From Veillonella seminalis (lineage in GTDB: Bacteria; Bacillota; Negativicutes; Veillonellales; Veillonellaceae), in assembly GCF_003992065.1 (NCBI RefSeq), contig NZ_RQUZ01000003.1, positions 108,951-172,950 of the forward strand: a DNA stretch of 64,000 nucleotides, given 5' to 3'. Below, one piece after another: positions 39,103 through 48,470 of this stretch. The translations under genes were made by a program, and so were the position numbers. Within the stretch, counting starts at the first letter, position 1. Every line of letters begins with the position of its first letter. Below the pieces are notes generated by a model. That model searched no databases. It was not told the DNA's origin and worked only from the letters and a program-made list of their open reading frames with translations.

Positions 39103-40221
39103 TTAATCGGCTGCATTCGGCATTGTACCAAGTTCAATGGTAACCGTATGTTCCGCACCATTACTAAGCACGGTGAGTGTCAAAGACTCACCCGGTTTAT
39201 GACTGTCTAAAATCTGTTTCAACTGCATTAAATTGGTAATAGATTTTTCACCAACCGCCGTAATAATATCGCCTTCGTTAATATCGCTATTGGCTGCCGG
39301 ACCATCGCTGTAAATACGGGCTACCAACAAACCGTCGGTTTTCAACTGCAAGCCGTATTTAGCTGCCGTGGCTTTGTCCATCAAACCAAGGCCTAAATAA
39401 GCACGAACTACTTTGCCTTTTTCAATAAGTTCTTTAACAATCGGTTTTACTTCATTAATAGGAATGGAGAAGCCCATGCCTTCGACGCCTGTTTGCGAAA
39501 TTTTGGCACTGTTAATACCGATCACATCACCGTCTGCATTAACGAGTGCCCCACCGGAATTCCCCGGATTAATAGCCGCATCCGTCTGAATAAGTGGGAA
39601 TCGTTGTGATTCCATATTAATCGTACGATGTAAAGCACTGATTACCCCGGCTGTTACGGTGCCTTGGAATTCTAAACCTAACGGATTACCGATGGCAATA
39701 GCCGGTTCACCGACTTGCAATTGATCGGAATCACCCAAAGTCGCTACCGGCATTTTTTCAGGCGGATTAATTTTAACAACGGCCAAATCAGTAAGCGGAT
39801 CCACGCCTACAACCATACCTTCCTGTGAAGATCCGTCACTTAATGATACGGTTACTTTTCGATTATTAGCCTGGGCCACCACATGATAGTTCGTTACAAT
39901 ATAACCGGCTTTATCGATAATAACACCGGAGCCCACGCCTTCACCAACCAATACCTGTTGGTCAAAAATATTTCGGTCATACACTTTAGTCGTAATACCT
40001 ACGATAGCGGGACCCGCTTTTTTTACGGCCGCTACTATAGCCGTATTGCGATTATCGGAAAGAGGAACCGTTTTTTTGTTACCGTCATTGGTTACTGTCG
40101 TTTCCTGAGTCGTACTCTTGGTATTACTGAAAAAATTACCTGTTAAATAACCACCCGCAGCGCCTATAATGATAAGCACTACTGCCAACAGAATAAATAA
40201 GCCTCTTTTTTTGCTGTCCAT
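39103..40221 (-). CDS. htrA: HtrA/DegP-family serine protease with PDZ domain
   Basis: An N-terminal membrane anchor (about 7-27) is followed by a trypsin-like domain with the catalytic triad His (TNYHVV), Asp (DPLTDLAVVK) and Ser (NPGNSGGAL), then one PDZ domain (about 275-365). It should act outside the inner membrane on misfolded envelope proteins. GGAGG precedes the ATG. It lies between walJ and rlmH. Confidence 0.95.
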   Translation of the reverse strand: MDSKKRGLFILLAVVLIIIGAAGGYLTGNFFSNTKSTTQETTVTNDGNKKTVPLSDNRNTAIVAAVKKAGPAIVGITTKVYDRNIFDQQVLVGEGVGSGVIIDKAGYIVTNYHVVAQANNRKVTVSLSDGSSQEGMVVGVDPLTDLAVVKINPPEKMPVATLGDSDQLQVGEPAIAIGNPLGLEFQGTVTAGVISALHRTINMESQRFPLIQTDAAINPGNSGGALVNADGDVIGINSAKISQTGVEGMGFSIPINEVKPIVKELIEKGKVVRAYLGLGLMDKATAAKYGLQLKTDGLLVARIYSDGPAANSDINEGDIITAVGEKSITNLMQLKQILDSHKPGESLTLTVLSNGAEHTVTIELGTMPNAAD

Positions 40222-40246
40222 AATAAACCTCCCGACTAAAAATCAG

Positions 40247-41116
40247 CTACGCACGGATTGATACCATTTCTTTAGGTTGACCGTGATAAATTGTTATATC
40301 CTGTTTCATTATCAGCCCTTCGGCTGTTAAAGCCGTTGTTACCGTATCGGTTACTACCGCCTGTTCATTATTCTTCTCTGAACGGTGCGCCATAACTACC
40401 TGCAAATGGTCAGGCCGTTTCATCATGAGCAGCGCCTGTGCTGCATGTTCATTGCTTAAATGACCGTATGGACCGGCTACGCGTTTTTTTAAATCAAACG
40501 GATAAGGACCGTATTTAAGCATTTGCGGATCATAATTAGCCTCCAAAACGAGCAAATCACTTTCATCCAGGTACTTTAACATAGTATCATCTACGAGTCC
40601 CGTATCGGTCATAAACGTCAATTTATGCTGTCCGCTATAGCAACACAATCCCATCGGATCGGCCGCATCATGACTGGTGCGAAAAGTTTCTATTTGGAAA
40701 TCACCGACAGTAAAATTATTTTTGGTTAAAACACAAAACGCCTTACTGTCAAGATTTTTGCGGTTCACAATTTCGCGCATTGTTCCGGCTTTGGTATAGA
40801 CCGGCACATCGCACTGTTTCAATAGTTGCGGCAATCCCGCCATATGGTCGGTATGCTCATGGGTTATACAAATGGCACTCAATTTGTCGAGTCCCAACCC
40901 CACCGCTTTAAGACCATTTGTAATACGCCGGGCACTGATACCCGCGTCGACTAAAATTGTCGTATTTTTATATGTTATAAGCGTTGCATTGCCTTGACTG
41001 CCACTGGCCAATACATGTACCGCAAACGGCGATTCCGAGGATTCCAATCGCTCATAAGCCGCTGCTATGGCACGGTCTCGATCTGTCAATGCATCTGTCA
41101 CTTTATTGCCTGTCAA
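40247..41116 (-). CDS. walJ: Metallo-beta-lactamase-fold hydrolase, WalJ/YycJ type
   Basis: The HEHTDHMAG motif and the downstream metal ligands (TSHDAAD, DTG) mark a metallo-beta-lactamase fold of the YycJ group, which has been linked to coordination of cell division and DNA processing. The start is TTG (41114-41116), 5 nt after AAGGAG. The N-terminal 30 residues are extra. WalRK genes, normally upstream in Bacillus, are absent here. Confidence 0.9.
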   Translation of the reverse strand: MTGNKVTDALTDRDRAIAAAYERLESSESPFAVHVLASGSQGNATLITYKNTTILVDAGISARRITNGLKAVGLGLDKLSAICITHEHTDHMAGLPQLLKQCDVPVYTKAGTMREIVNRKNLDSKAFCVLTKNNFTVGDFQIETFRTSHDAADPMGLCCYSGQHKLTFMTDTGLVDDTMLKYLDESDLLVLEANYDPQMLKYGPYPFDLKKRVAGPYGHLSNEHAAQALLMMKRPDHLQVVMAHRSEKNNEQAVVTDTVTTALTAEGLIMKQDITIYHGQPKEMVSIRA

Positions 41117-41217
41117 AATAACTCCTTCTTACCGTTTAAAACTGACTTAACTTACTGAGTTTCAACTAAACCGCATAATCATTCTGCACATTCTGATGTG
41201 CTTCACTATATACCGGT

Positions 41218-42051
41218 TTACTTAGCCACTTCGCGGTTTAAATTACCGCTCTTAAAACTCTGCAGGTCTACACTGACGTAGGTAAACCCGAATTCTTCAA
41301 AAGCTTTACGAATATCTTCGCGTTTTTTATCATCGGCAAACACCTGAAAATCTTCACGACTTACTTCAATACGTGCCATACCTTCATGGTAACGTACGCG
41401 CAAGAGCCCGTCAATGAATCGGTGCAAATACTTTTCACCTTTTTCAATCATCGTCAAAGCTTCACCGGTAATCTCATGATTATAAGGAATGCGCGTAGCC
41501 AAACAAGGTGAACTTGGTTTATCCCAAACTTCAAGCCCCCAAGCCTTGGCTGCCGCACGAATGTCCTCTTTGGTAAAACCGTTTTCCAGCAAAGGACTTC
41601 GCACGGTACCCAACTCTTCAAGTGCACGCATGCCCGGACGATAATCCTTTTTATCATCCAAATTGCCGCCGTCAAGTACACCGTTAAGGCCCTGTTCTTT
41701 AGCCCAATCGATTAATTTTTGAAAACGGCTCTTTTTGCAGTAGTAACAACGGTCCGGATCATTACGCGTAAAGTCCGGCATTGCCAATTCGTTAATTTCC
41801 ACCACTGTATGCTGTATGCCGATGGCTTTTGCAAACCGTTTGGCATCATTAATTTCTTCTTCCGGCAAAGTCGGCGAGCTAACCGTAAAGGCTTGTGCCT
41901 TAGCGCCCAACACTTTATGAGCCACGGCGGCCAGAAACGTACTGTCCACACCGCCGGAAAATGCCACTACAGCGCTCCCCATACGCTGTAATGTATCCTC
42001 TAAATTACTTAATTTCGTCTGTAAATCAACGCTCAATTCACTTGAACTCAT
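41218..42051 (-). CDS. larE: ATP-dependent sacrificial sulfur transferase LarE
   Basis: The protein has the PP-loop SGGVDSTF, a CYYCKK motif and the SPCLATRIPY segment, whose Cys corresponds to the sulfur donor of LarE. LarE helps build the nickel-pincer cofactor of lactate racemase by turning carboxylates into thiocarboxylates. The 277-residue length fits. No larA, larB or larC is in the window; in a lactate user they may be elsewhere. It is followed on the minus strand by walJ. Confidence 0.9.
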   Translation of the reverse strand: MSSSELSVDLQTKLSNLEDTLQRMGSAVVAFSGGVDSTFLAAVAHKVLGAKAQAFTVSSPTLPEEEINDAKRFAKAIGIQHTVVEINELAMPDFTRNDPDRCYYCKKSRFQKLIDWAKEQGLNGVLDGGNLDDKKDYRPGMRALEELGTVRSPLLENGFTKEDIRAAAKAWGLEVWDKPSSPCLATRIPYNHEITGEALTMIEKGEKYLHRFIDGLLRVRYHEGMARIEVSREDFQVFADDKKREDIRKAFEEFGFTYVSVDLQSFKSGNLNREVAK

Positions 42052-42121
42052 ACTCTTCCTTCTCTCTTTGGTAAAACATAGCGATACTCACTTCCGCTAT
42101 GCTCATTATATATCTGAAAAC

Positions 42122-43258
42122 TTAACTGTGACGGGCCAATAAGTCCACGAATACTTTCATATTAGCCGTTAAATCCGGTCCGCGTCGGAACATATCGCCG
42201 CCTACCAAAAACATCGTATCCAAACCATAGATGTCCAGTAATTCCGGCAAGCGTTTCTCCGTAACACCACCGCCCGGTGCCGGACAAGTGGCTTTTAAAC
42301 CTTCAATCGGCTTCGTGCAATAAGTGGCAATCTGTTGACACTGCTGTGCCGTAAAAGTAAAACGACCGCCATAGGACACAAAAATGGACATATCGGAACC
42401 GAACAAACGAGGCAAGAGCCCCATCCACAAATAATCGGCAATTCCCGAAATTCCCGGTAAGACGAAGCCCCCCATCATGGCCGGATGAGTAATGATTGGC
42501 AAACCCAGTTCATCATCGGCAGCCAAACGATTGAGCCAGCCGTAACCGATAAGAGCCGGTGCTACCATGAGTGCCGTAGCTCCCATTTCTTTGGCATAAT
42601 GAGCCCGTTCCAATACGGCTTCGCCGTCAGCCGACACATTGGCTGCATAAAGTGTATGACGCCCCGACTGAGCATTGGCTTCCGCTACAGCAGCCGCACA
42701 ACGTTTAATACGTTCCTCAAAGGAACAAAACGATTGATTCGTAATGCCGTGATCATCTTTAATCACATCGGCACCACCCATTACATAAGAACGACACATA
42801 TCAGCCAACGTAGCCGGTGATGTGCCCATCGGTTTAATAACAGCCTGAATCATAGCCCGTTTCGGCGTTCCCACAAGTTCACGCACCCCCAGCAAACCGA
42901 AGCGAGGCCCTCTAAATCGTCCAATCAAAGCCGGTGATAATTCAATATCCACAACCCAAATATGCGGTTGTAATGATGAATTACCGAACACTACATTTAA
43001 AAACTGTGTTGCTTCAAAAGCCGTACATTCCACGCCATAGGAAATGCGTGCCAAATAATATTTACCATCAGCGGTTGGCTCTAAGGATTCAAGCCTTCCC
43101 ACGATATCTCGTTTAATATCTTCATCAGTCAAAAAATCATAAGGAAATTCAATGGTTTGTTCCACTTGTACACCCCAAGCAATGGCTTTCGCCGCTTCAT
43201 AACCGGGTGCTTCTATCTGATAGGTTACCACAAACCGCTCATTACACAAGGTCTCCAT
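42122..43258 (-). CDS. RuBisCO-like protein (form IV)
   Basis: The 378-residue protein is a RuBisCO large-chain homologue: IKPMGTSP (Lys142, matching catalytic Lys175), GGADVIKDDHG (Lys167 and Asp169 matching Lys201 and Asp203), and later ITHPA and SYGG. The third metal ligand, Glu204 in RuBisCO, is His170 here, so a carboxylase is excluded and a form IV enolase/isomerase-like role is likely. No methionine-salvage or apiose genes are nearby. GGAGG precedes the ATG. It lies 70 nt upstream of larE. Confidence 0.9.
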   Translation of the reverse strand: METLCNERFVVTYQIEAPGYEAAKAIAWGVQVEQTIEFPYDFLTDEDIKRDIVGRLESLEPTADGKYYLARISYGVECTAFEATQFLNVVFGNSSLQPHIWVVDIELSPALIGRFRGPRFGLLGVRELVGTPKRAMIQAVIKPMGTSPATLADMCRSYVMGGADVIKDDHGITNQSFCSFEERIKRCAAAVAEANAQSGRHTLYAANVSADGEAVLERAHYAKEMGATALMVAPALIGYGWLNRLAADDELGLPIITHPAMMGGFVLPGISGIADYLWMGLLPRLFGSDMSIFVSYGGRFTFTAQQCQQIATYCTKPIEGLKATCPAPGGGVTEKRLPELLDIYGLDTMFLVGGDMFRRGPDLTANMKVFVDLLARHS

Positions 43259-43454
43259 GATTGCCTCCTTTTTATATACTTCGCTAAAGTAATATTTTAC
43301 TATAAATCGGGCATTAATTGTAGCCGTTAAATCAACAAATTACTACTTGTTATAACTATTTTATGATACACTATAAAAAGAGAAAAGAGAGACTCAATGT
43401 GATATTGACTATTCAACATTATTGCGTTGAGCTGTAGTTAAGGAGGAACAAACT

Positions 43455-44621
43455 ATGAATTGGAACAATTACATCTCAAAAACATCACAAGAATTACCGG
43501 CTTCCGGTATCCGTAAAATTTGGGAAATGGCTCTTGCCATGGAAAATGTGCTGTCCTTAGGCGTTGGCGAACCGGACTATGCACCGCCGCAAAAAGTTCT
43601 GGATGCAGCCATCAAAAGTTTAGCAAATAAAGAAACCAATTACACCAGTAATGCCGGCCTATTGCCTTTGCGTACAGCTATTCGTCAATGGTACGGCAAG
43701 CGCTACGGTGTTGATTATACGGAAAACGAAATGATGCTTACCGTCGGTGCCAGTGAAGCCATAGATTTGGCTATGCGCGTATTACTTGATGAAGGCGATG
43801 AAGTGCTCATTCCCGATCCGTCCTATGTAGCCTATGCGGCCGAAGTAAAGCTCAACCGAGGTGTGGCCGTTATGGTTCCGACTCACCTTGAAGAAGGTTT
43901 TAAAGTTACACCACAAGCTCTTGAAAAAGCCATTACACCGAAAACAAAGGTATTGCTCATGGGGTACCCGAGTAATCCGACCGGTGCCATCTTAAGCCGC
44001 AAAGATCTTGAAGGCATTGCGGACGTTGTAAAAAAACATGACCTCATCGTCGTGAGCGACGAAATTTATTCTGAATTAACCTATGGTCGCACGCATACAA
44101 GTATAGCGGCCTTACCGGGCATGAAAGAGCGTACTCTTATTCTGAACGGTTTTTCCAAAGCCTATGCCATGACCGGTTTACGTATCGGTTTTCTCTTGGC
44201 TCCGCCCCCAATCATCGAACAAGCCATTAAAATTCACCAATACAGCATTGTTGCACCGGCTACGCCGATTCAACACGCCGCCATCGTGGCCCTCAACGAA
44301 TGTGATGACAGCGTTGTGGCTATGCGTGAAGAATATCAGGCTCGCCGCGATTTGATTGTAGCCGGTTTTCAAAAAATGGGCCTCCCTATCGCCGTACCGG
44401 AAGGTGCCTTCTATGTATTCCCGGATATTTCAAGTTGCGGTTTAAGTGATTTAGATTTCGCCGTTCAGTTATTGCAGCAGGAACATGTAGCCGTTGTCCC
44501 GGGTTCCGCGTTCGGCGAATGCGGTAAAGGACGTATCCGTTGCTCCTATGCATCATCCCGTGAAACAATTCAGGAAGCATTGAATCGAATCGAACGCTTC
44601 ATTAACGGTTTGAAAAAATAA
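43455..44621 (+). CDS. PLP-dependent class I/II aminotransferase
   Basis: This 388-residue fold-type I aminotransferase has the PLP lysine Lys235 in NGFSKAYAMTGLRIGF, the SNPTGA segment and SDEIYSELTY. Close relatives are annotated as aspartate or aromatic aminotransferases (PatA/AspC-like); the true amino donor is not determined by these motifs. AAGGAGG precedes the ATG. It is divergent from the RuBisCO-like gene and has its own terminator. Confidence 0.9.
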   Translation: MNWNNYISKTSQELPASGIRKIWEMALAMENVLSLGVGEPDYAPPQKVLDAAIKSLANKETNYTSNAGLLPLRTAIRQWYGKRYGVDYTENEMMLTVGASEAIDLAMRVLLDEGDEVLIPDPSYVAYAAEVKLNRGVAVMVPTHLEEGFKVTPQALEKAITPKTKVLLMGYPSNPTGAILSRKDLEGIADVVKKHDLIVVSDEIYSELTYGRTHTSIAALPGMKERTLILNGFSKAYAMTGLRIGFLLAPPPIIEQAIKIHQYSIVAPATPIQHAAIVALNECDDSVVAMREEYQARRDLIVAGFQKMGLPIAVPEGAFYVFPDISSCGLSDLDFAVQLLQQEHVAVVPGSAFGECGKGRIRCSYASSRETIQEALNRIERFINGLKK

Positions 44622-44635
44622 TACTTTCATACAAA

Positions 44636-44666
44636 AAGGCCGACAGCGCAATGCGTTGTCGGCCTT
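44636..44666. terminator. Bidirectional terminator, aminotransferase / flavodoxin
   Basis: A 14-bp stem with one G-U pair around a 3-nt loop; T5 follows on the minus strand and a weaker TATATATT on the plus strand. It separates two convergent genes. Confidence 0.85.
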
Positions 44667-44714
44667 ATATATTTACATAACAAAGACTTTATTATGTACT
44701 ATTTATTATTATTT

Positions 44715-45134
44715 TTAAGCGCCTGCCAAAGTTTTACCGCAACCTTCGCAATCTGCCAAAGCAGCGTCGTCAGGAGCACCGAAAACAGGCAAATTGTCAG
44801 CCACGATTTCGCCGCCTGCTGCTCTAACGTGATCAGCCCATTCTTCAAGCCAAGTTCCGCCCCAACCGTAGGAACCGAAAAGAATTACTTTTTTACCGGA
44901 TAATTTTGGTTCCAAAGCTTCGTAGAATGGTTGGAATTCCATTTCTTCCAACTGTTCGGCACCCATATCGGCACAACCTAAAGCCAATTTGTCAAAAGCT
45001 GCCGCTTCATCAGCGGAAATTTCAGACACGGATTTTACTACTACTTCTTGACCTGCATCGGCGATGCCTTTGCCGATTGCTTCTGCCATTGCTTGCGTGT
45101 TACCTGTACCAGACCAATAAATTACACCAATCAT
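44715..45134 (-). CDS. Flavodoxin
   Basis: The 139-residue protein shows the FMN phosphate loop SGTGNT (8-13) and the GSYGWGGTWLEEW flavin-stacking region. It is a short-chain clostridial-type flavodoxin, a one- or two-electron carrier able to replace ferredoxin when iron is scarce. The ATG at 45134 is 7 nt from GGAGG; the longer frame to 45155 would contain that site. It follows a DUF3793 gene by 14 nt. Confidence 0.95.
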   Translation of the reverse strand: MIGVIYWSGTGNTQAMAEAIGKGIADAGQEVVVKSVSEISADEAAAFDKLALGCADMGAEQLEEMEFQPFYEALEPKLSGKKVILFGSYGWGGTWLEEWADHVRAAGGEIVADNLPVFGAPDDAALADCEGCGKTLAGA

Positions 45135-45148
45135 GTGATTACCTCCTA

Positions 45149-45718
45149 CTAGCATGCCGTTACGGCTACTAAAGACTCTAATTGTTTACCATTTAAAAGC
45201 TGGGTATGACAGTAATTTCTGCATGCCCGAAAACAGTGAAACGAATGCATGGCGGACATAGGATTGCCATAGACTTTCCATTCGCCGCAAAGCTTATAGC
45301 CTGCGCCTTTCATACGAATAAAAGAGCGTACATCGTGCAACGGATAGCCTAAGAACAAACCGATTTCATGAGGAAAATCCATCCGTTCTTCCAAACGACC
45401 TTTTAAACGTTCAAACCATGTTTCTAAAGATTCCGTCGGCAAATAACCGTAGAGTTTTAAAAACGCGACATGTTCGGGACGACGTAAATATTCCTCCAAC
45501 ATCCGTTTGCGGAACACCAACAATAATCTTCGCCGATCGCAATGACACAGTTCGTAAAAGAACAAGCCGCGATCATTAAATTTCTCATTATACGCCGACA
45601 AAGCCGTTGTCAAATGCAAATCCATATCTCGTGGAATGGCCACAAGATTCGCCACCTTGATTCCCCGTATTGCCGGCGCACAATGATAACCGATAATAGA
45701 ATCTATTTCGCTTACCAT
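45149..45718 (-). CDS. DUF3793 family protein
   Basis: A 189-residue protein with conserved Cys/His-rich positions (FYELCHCDRRRLLLV, IGLFLGYPLHDVRSFI, RACRNYC), recognisable as DUF3793. The family recurs next to flavodoxin genes in anaerobic Firmicutes and has no assigned biochemistry; the Cys and His residues could bind metal or act in redox. It is the first gene of a two-gene operon behind a strong promoter overlapped by a palindrome. Confidence 0.85.
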   Translation of the reverse strand: MVSEIDSIIGYHCAPAIRGIKVANLVAIPRDMDLHLTTALSAYNEKFNDRGLFFYELCHCDRRRLLLVFRKRMLEEYLRRPEHVAFLKLYGYLPTESLETWFERLKGRLEERMDFPHEIGLFLGYPLHDVRSFIRMKGAGYKLCGEWKVYGNPMSAMHSFHCFRACRNYCHTQLLNGKQLESLVAVTAC

Positions 45719-45862
45719 AGTTCACCTTGCCTCTCAATGTTTTCAGGAGAACACTTGCTCTCAAGGCTGTCATACTAGTAAATCCGGATTTATGAACAGT
45801 AGCTTTACCAAGCTGCTGTGACTTGGTTTAAAAAATAATTAAGCTAACTATCTTCTTAATTC

Positions 45863-45891
45863 ATCATACAATCAAAGTGCTCTTCTGTCAA
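45863..45891 (-). promoter_or_regulatory. Promoter of the DUF3793-flavodoxin operon
   Basis: A perfect TTGACA (45886-45891) and TATGAT (45863-45868) are 17 nt apart. The start is near 45857, giving a leader of about 135 nt. Confidence 0.75.
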
Positions 45892-45902
45892 TATAATTGA
45901 CA
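45886..45902. promoter_or_regulatory. Palindromic candidate operator over the -35 box
   Basis: TGTCAAT-ATA-ATTGACA is a perfect 7-3-7 palindrome covering the -35 hexamer. It overlaps a second inverted repeat ATAATTGA-N9-TCAATTAT extending to about 45918. A dimeric repressor bound here would block the promoter. The regulator is unknown; it is not a standard Fur box. Confidence 0.5.
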
Positions 45903-45904
45903 GT

Positions 45905-46147
45905 TATTTTCAATTATGAATTTTAAGCAAAAAACCTATAGCTTTCACTTAAACGATGTTTATCGATATGCAATATAAACCTACAACCTTTGTAAAAACA
46001 AAGAGGATGGGGTTATCTTTATTGTATACCGCATCCTCTCTAAAAACGGTAGCCATGGCTACATTAAGGCTCCATTCGGACAATTATTTTGAGAAAATAA
46101 CTCAAAATATATTTTAAATTACCATCAAATACCAAACAGTAAATTGA
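45905..46147. other. Intergenic region with a thioesterase terminator
   Basis: AT-rich sequence upstream of the flavodoxin operon promoter. A hairpin at 46001-46040 (GAGGATG paired with CATCCTC, T-rich exit on the minus strand) probably terminates the thioesterase gene. Nothing else is supported here. Confidence 0.5.
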
Positions 46148-46525
46148 TTACTTCAACTTGCTCATGAACTTTTCGTTGTTAATGACAAAGCGTTCATGCG
46201 TGCCTTTACCAATGCAAATATCCCCTTCATAGGTGGCTACTTTGTAACTGATTTTACGTCCATCCACAGCCGTAACTTCCGCTTCAGCGCGGATTTGAGC
46301 ACCCACAGCCGACGCCTTATCATGAGAAATGCTGAGTGAAATTCCTACCGTACCGTCACCGGTCGGTAATTTGCCGGTTAACGCAGCAACAGCCGCCTCT
46401 TCCATAAGTGCGCACATAGCCGGCGTAGCAAATACTTCAAGGGCACCGCTCTTCATTGTTTTGGCAATATTCTGCTCATTAACAACAACTGTTGCCTCGC
46501 CTTTTAGACCAACCTCTACACTCAT
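46148..46525 (-). CDS. FlK-like hot-dog thioesterase
   Basis: The 125-residue protein has Thr34, Glu42 and His68, each exactly 8 positions before the Thr42, Glu50 and His76 catalytic residues of fluoroacetyl-CoA thioesterase FlK, in the matching contexts ATPAMCALMEEAA and SISHDKAS. It should hydrolyse a small acyl-CoA; which one is unknown, and fluoroacetyl-CoA is not implied. GGAGG precedes the ATG. It stands alone between the flavodoxin and fumarase operons. Confidence 0.82.
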   Translation of the reverse strand: MSVEVGLKGEATVVVNEQNIAKTMKSGALEVFATPAMCALMEEAAVAALTGKLPTGDGTVGISLSISHDKASAVGAQIRAEAEVTAVDGRKISYKVATYEGDICIGKGTHERFVINNEKFMSKLK

Positions 46526-46717
46526 ATTAAGTCCTCCTATTCCCCTACCTAATCAATGCGTCTAAAAACCAACGTACCAATTTCTAAAATCACAACCGCC
46601 ACGAAAATTTGACAAATATATCGATAACAACAACTTCCGCCGCGGATACAATTGTGAAATCATATTACAAACAGTATACTACATTTCAAGTGTACCTGCT
46701 GAAAATTGTTACTAAAA

Positions 46718-46752
46718 TGCAAAAGGTCGCCCCTTTCGGGACGACCTTTGCA
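46718..46752 (-). terminator. Terminator of the fumarase operon
   Basis: A hairpin of about 11 bp (TGCAAAGGTCG-type arms) with a CCCGAAAGGGG tip follows the beta subunit gene; the minus-strand exit is TTTTAGTAAC. The rest of the 46526-46869 gap holds only AT-rich sequence and the leader of the thioesterase. Confidence 0.75.
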
Positions 46753-46869
46753 GCGAGTATATAAACTTAACCTTTTTTAATCGCAAATCACTTGTAATCT
46801 CAATTAGCAGGAAATGATTAAAGGTTCCGCAATTAAAGGCTCGGTTACCGCCAAATTTTATACGAATGC

Positions 46870-47487
46870 TTATTTAATAAAGCTTACGTGTTTGTAGATT
46901 TCTTCCAATGCTTTTTCTTTGGATTCGTTGTATTCCACTTTCTTCTGTTCGAACCAGTTATTGCCATAGGTATCGATAGATACGATCAAAGGACCGAATT
47001 CTTTAACACGGCAAGTCCATAAAGTTTCAGGCATCCCCAATTCTTTCCAGTTAGCCTGTTCGATTTCTTCTACTTCCGTAGCAGCTAAAACGGCATTACC
47101 GGCCGGGAATACTAAATGCAAAGCTTTAAATTCCTTACAAGCTTTCTGAGTGCCGGGGCCCATACCGCCTTTACCTACGATAAGGCGAACACCGGTGTGT
47201 TTTACGAAATCGTATTCGAATTTTTCCATACGCATACTGGTTGTAGGACCTACGGAAATCATTTCATATTTACCATTCGCTTCGTCGATAGTTTTTACAA
47301 TCGGGCCGGCGTGCAAAATGGCACCGTTGCGCACGTCAACCGGCAATTCACGACCGTATTCAATCAAACGACGATGAGCTACGTCACGGCAAGTTGTAAT
47401 AAGACCTGTTAAATAAACGATATCACCGGCTTTAATACCTTCTAAGTCTTCTGCGGAAATTGGTGTAGTTAAGATTTTCTTTTCCAT
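46870..47487 (-). CDS. Class I fumarase-type hydro-lyase, beta subunit
   Basis: The 205-residue protein is the swivelling C-terminal domain of class I fumarase / L-tartrate dehydratase, with VGPTTSMRM and GKGGMG. With the alpha subunit it forms a [4Fe-4S] hydro-lyase. Its start overlaps the alpha stop by one base. Fumarase is preferred over tartrate dehydratase because the organism needs fumarate for succinate formation, but sequence alone cannot exclude tartrate. Confidence 0.9.
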   Translation of the reverse strand: MEKKILTTPISAEDLEGIKAGDIVYLTGLITTCRDVAHRRLIEYGRELPVDVRNGAILHAGPIVKTIDEANGKYEMISVGPTTSMRMEKFEYDFVKHTGVRLIVGKGGMGPGTQKACKEFKALHLVFPAGNAVLAATEVEEIEQANWKELGMPETLWTCRVKEFGPLIVSIDTYGNNWFEQKKVEYNESKEKALEEIYKHVSFIK

Positions 47488-48386
47488 TAGTATTTCACCC
47501 CACTATGCGACAAAACAGTACACTTACCATCTTTGGTAAACACTAAATGACCACGACGATGATTCCAGCAACCAACGTTAACGGCTACACTCAACACGGA
47601 AGGATGACGAGTACCGTTTTCGATATTAACACCCATTACGGATTTGTCACCGCCCATGCCTTGAGGTCCCAAATGAAGGGCATTGATACCGTCTTCCAAC
47701 AATTGTTCCATATAGGCTGCGTTTTTATTAGGATTATGAGTACCTACCGGACGCATAATCGCTTTCTTGGAGTATAAAGCTGCTGTTTCGATGGAAGTAG
47801 CAATACCTACACCTACCAATAATGGAGGGCAAGCATTCAAACCATAAGAAGTCATCAAATCGAGTACGAATTTAGCAACCCCTTCGTAACCTTCGCCCGG
47901 CATTAAAGTTTTACCGCTGCCCGGCAAGGAGCAACCGCCGCCGGCCATGTAAGGATAAATTTCTACATCATCACGATCAGGGATGATATCCCAAAGAATG
48001 TACGGAGCCGTTAAGCCGATATTTTTCTTCGTGTTGAATTCGTCAAAAGTTTCTACGCAGTTATGACGTAACGGAGTTTCCTGCGTAGCTTGATAGGTAG
48101 CATCACGCAAAATAGTTTCCAATTCGCCAATCAACGGGAAGTTGGCACCGCATTTTACCCAGTATTGCAACACGCCTGTATCCTGACAGGATGGACGGCT
48201 CAATTCTTTAGCCAATTCCATATTCTTATGCATCGTGTCATAAATTGTTTTAGCTAACGGATTTTTTTCGTCCGCTGCCAATTCTTTCAATTTAGCTTCA
48301 ACATCATCCGGCAATACTTTAGAGAAATAGCCCACAAAATTCGCAAGTATTTGAGTCATTTCCTGACTCTGCTGTTTCTTATCCAT
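47487..48386 (-). CDS. Class I fumarase-type hydro-lyase, alpha subunit
   Basis: The 299-residue N-terminal subunit has three likely cluster cysteines: Cys67 (RPSCQDTG), Cys152 (GGCSLPGSG) and Cys186 (ACPPLLVG). It interconverts malate and fumarate (or dehydrates tartrate). The two-subunit form is typical of anaerobes and of TtdAB. It lies just downstream of a DASS permease gene, suggesting uptake and conversion of a C4-dicarboxylate. Confidence 0.92.
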   Translation of the reverse strand: MDKKQQSQEMTQILANFVGYFSKVLPDDVEAKLKELAADEKNPLAKTIYDTMHKNMELAKELSRPSCQDTGVLQYWVKCGANFPLIGELETILRDATYQATQETPLRHNCVETFDEFNTKKNIGLTAPYILWDIIPDRDDVEIYPYMAGGGCSLPGSGKTLMPGEGYEGVAKFVLDLMTSYGLNACPPLLVGVGIATSIETAALYSKKAIMRPVGTHNPNKNAAYMEQLLEDGINALHLGPQGMGGDKSVMGVNIENGTRHPSVLSVAVNVGCWNHRRGHLVFTKDGKCTVLSHSGVKY

Positions 48387-48470
48387 ACATATCCTCCTTT
48401 TAAATTACGGGATTTACCGATCCCAAATACAATCTGTACATATAGAATTTATTTATCAAAAACTGTTTTA

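Noticed and set aside
42122..43258. Functional RuBisCO carboxylase
   Set aside because: The Glu204 position is His, the protein is short (378 residues), and no phosphoribulokinase or small subunit is nearby.
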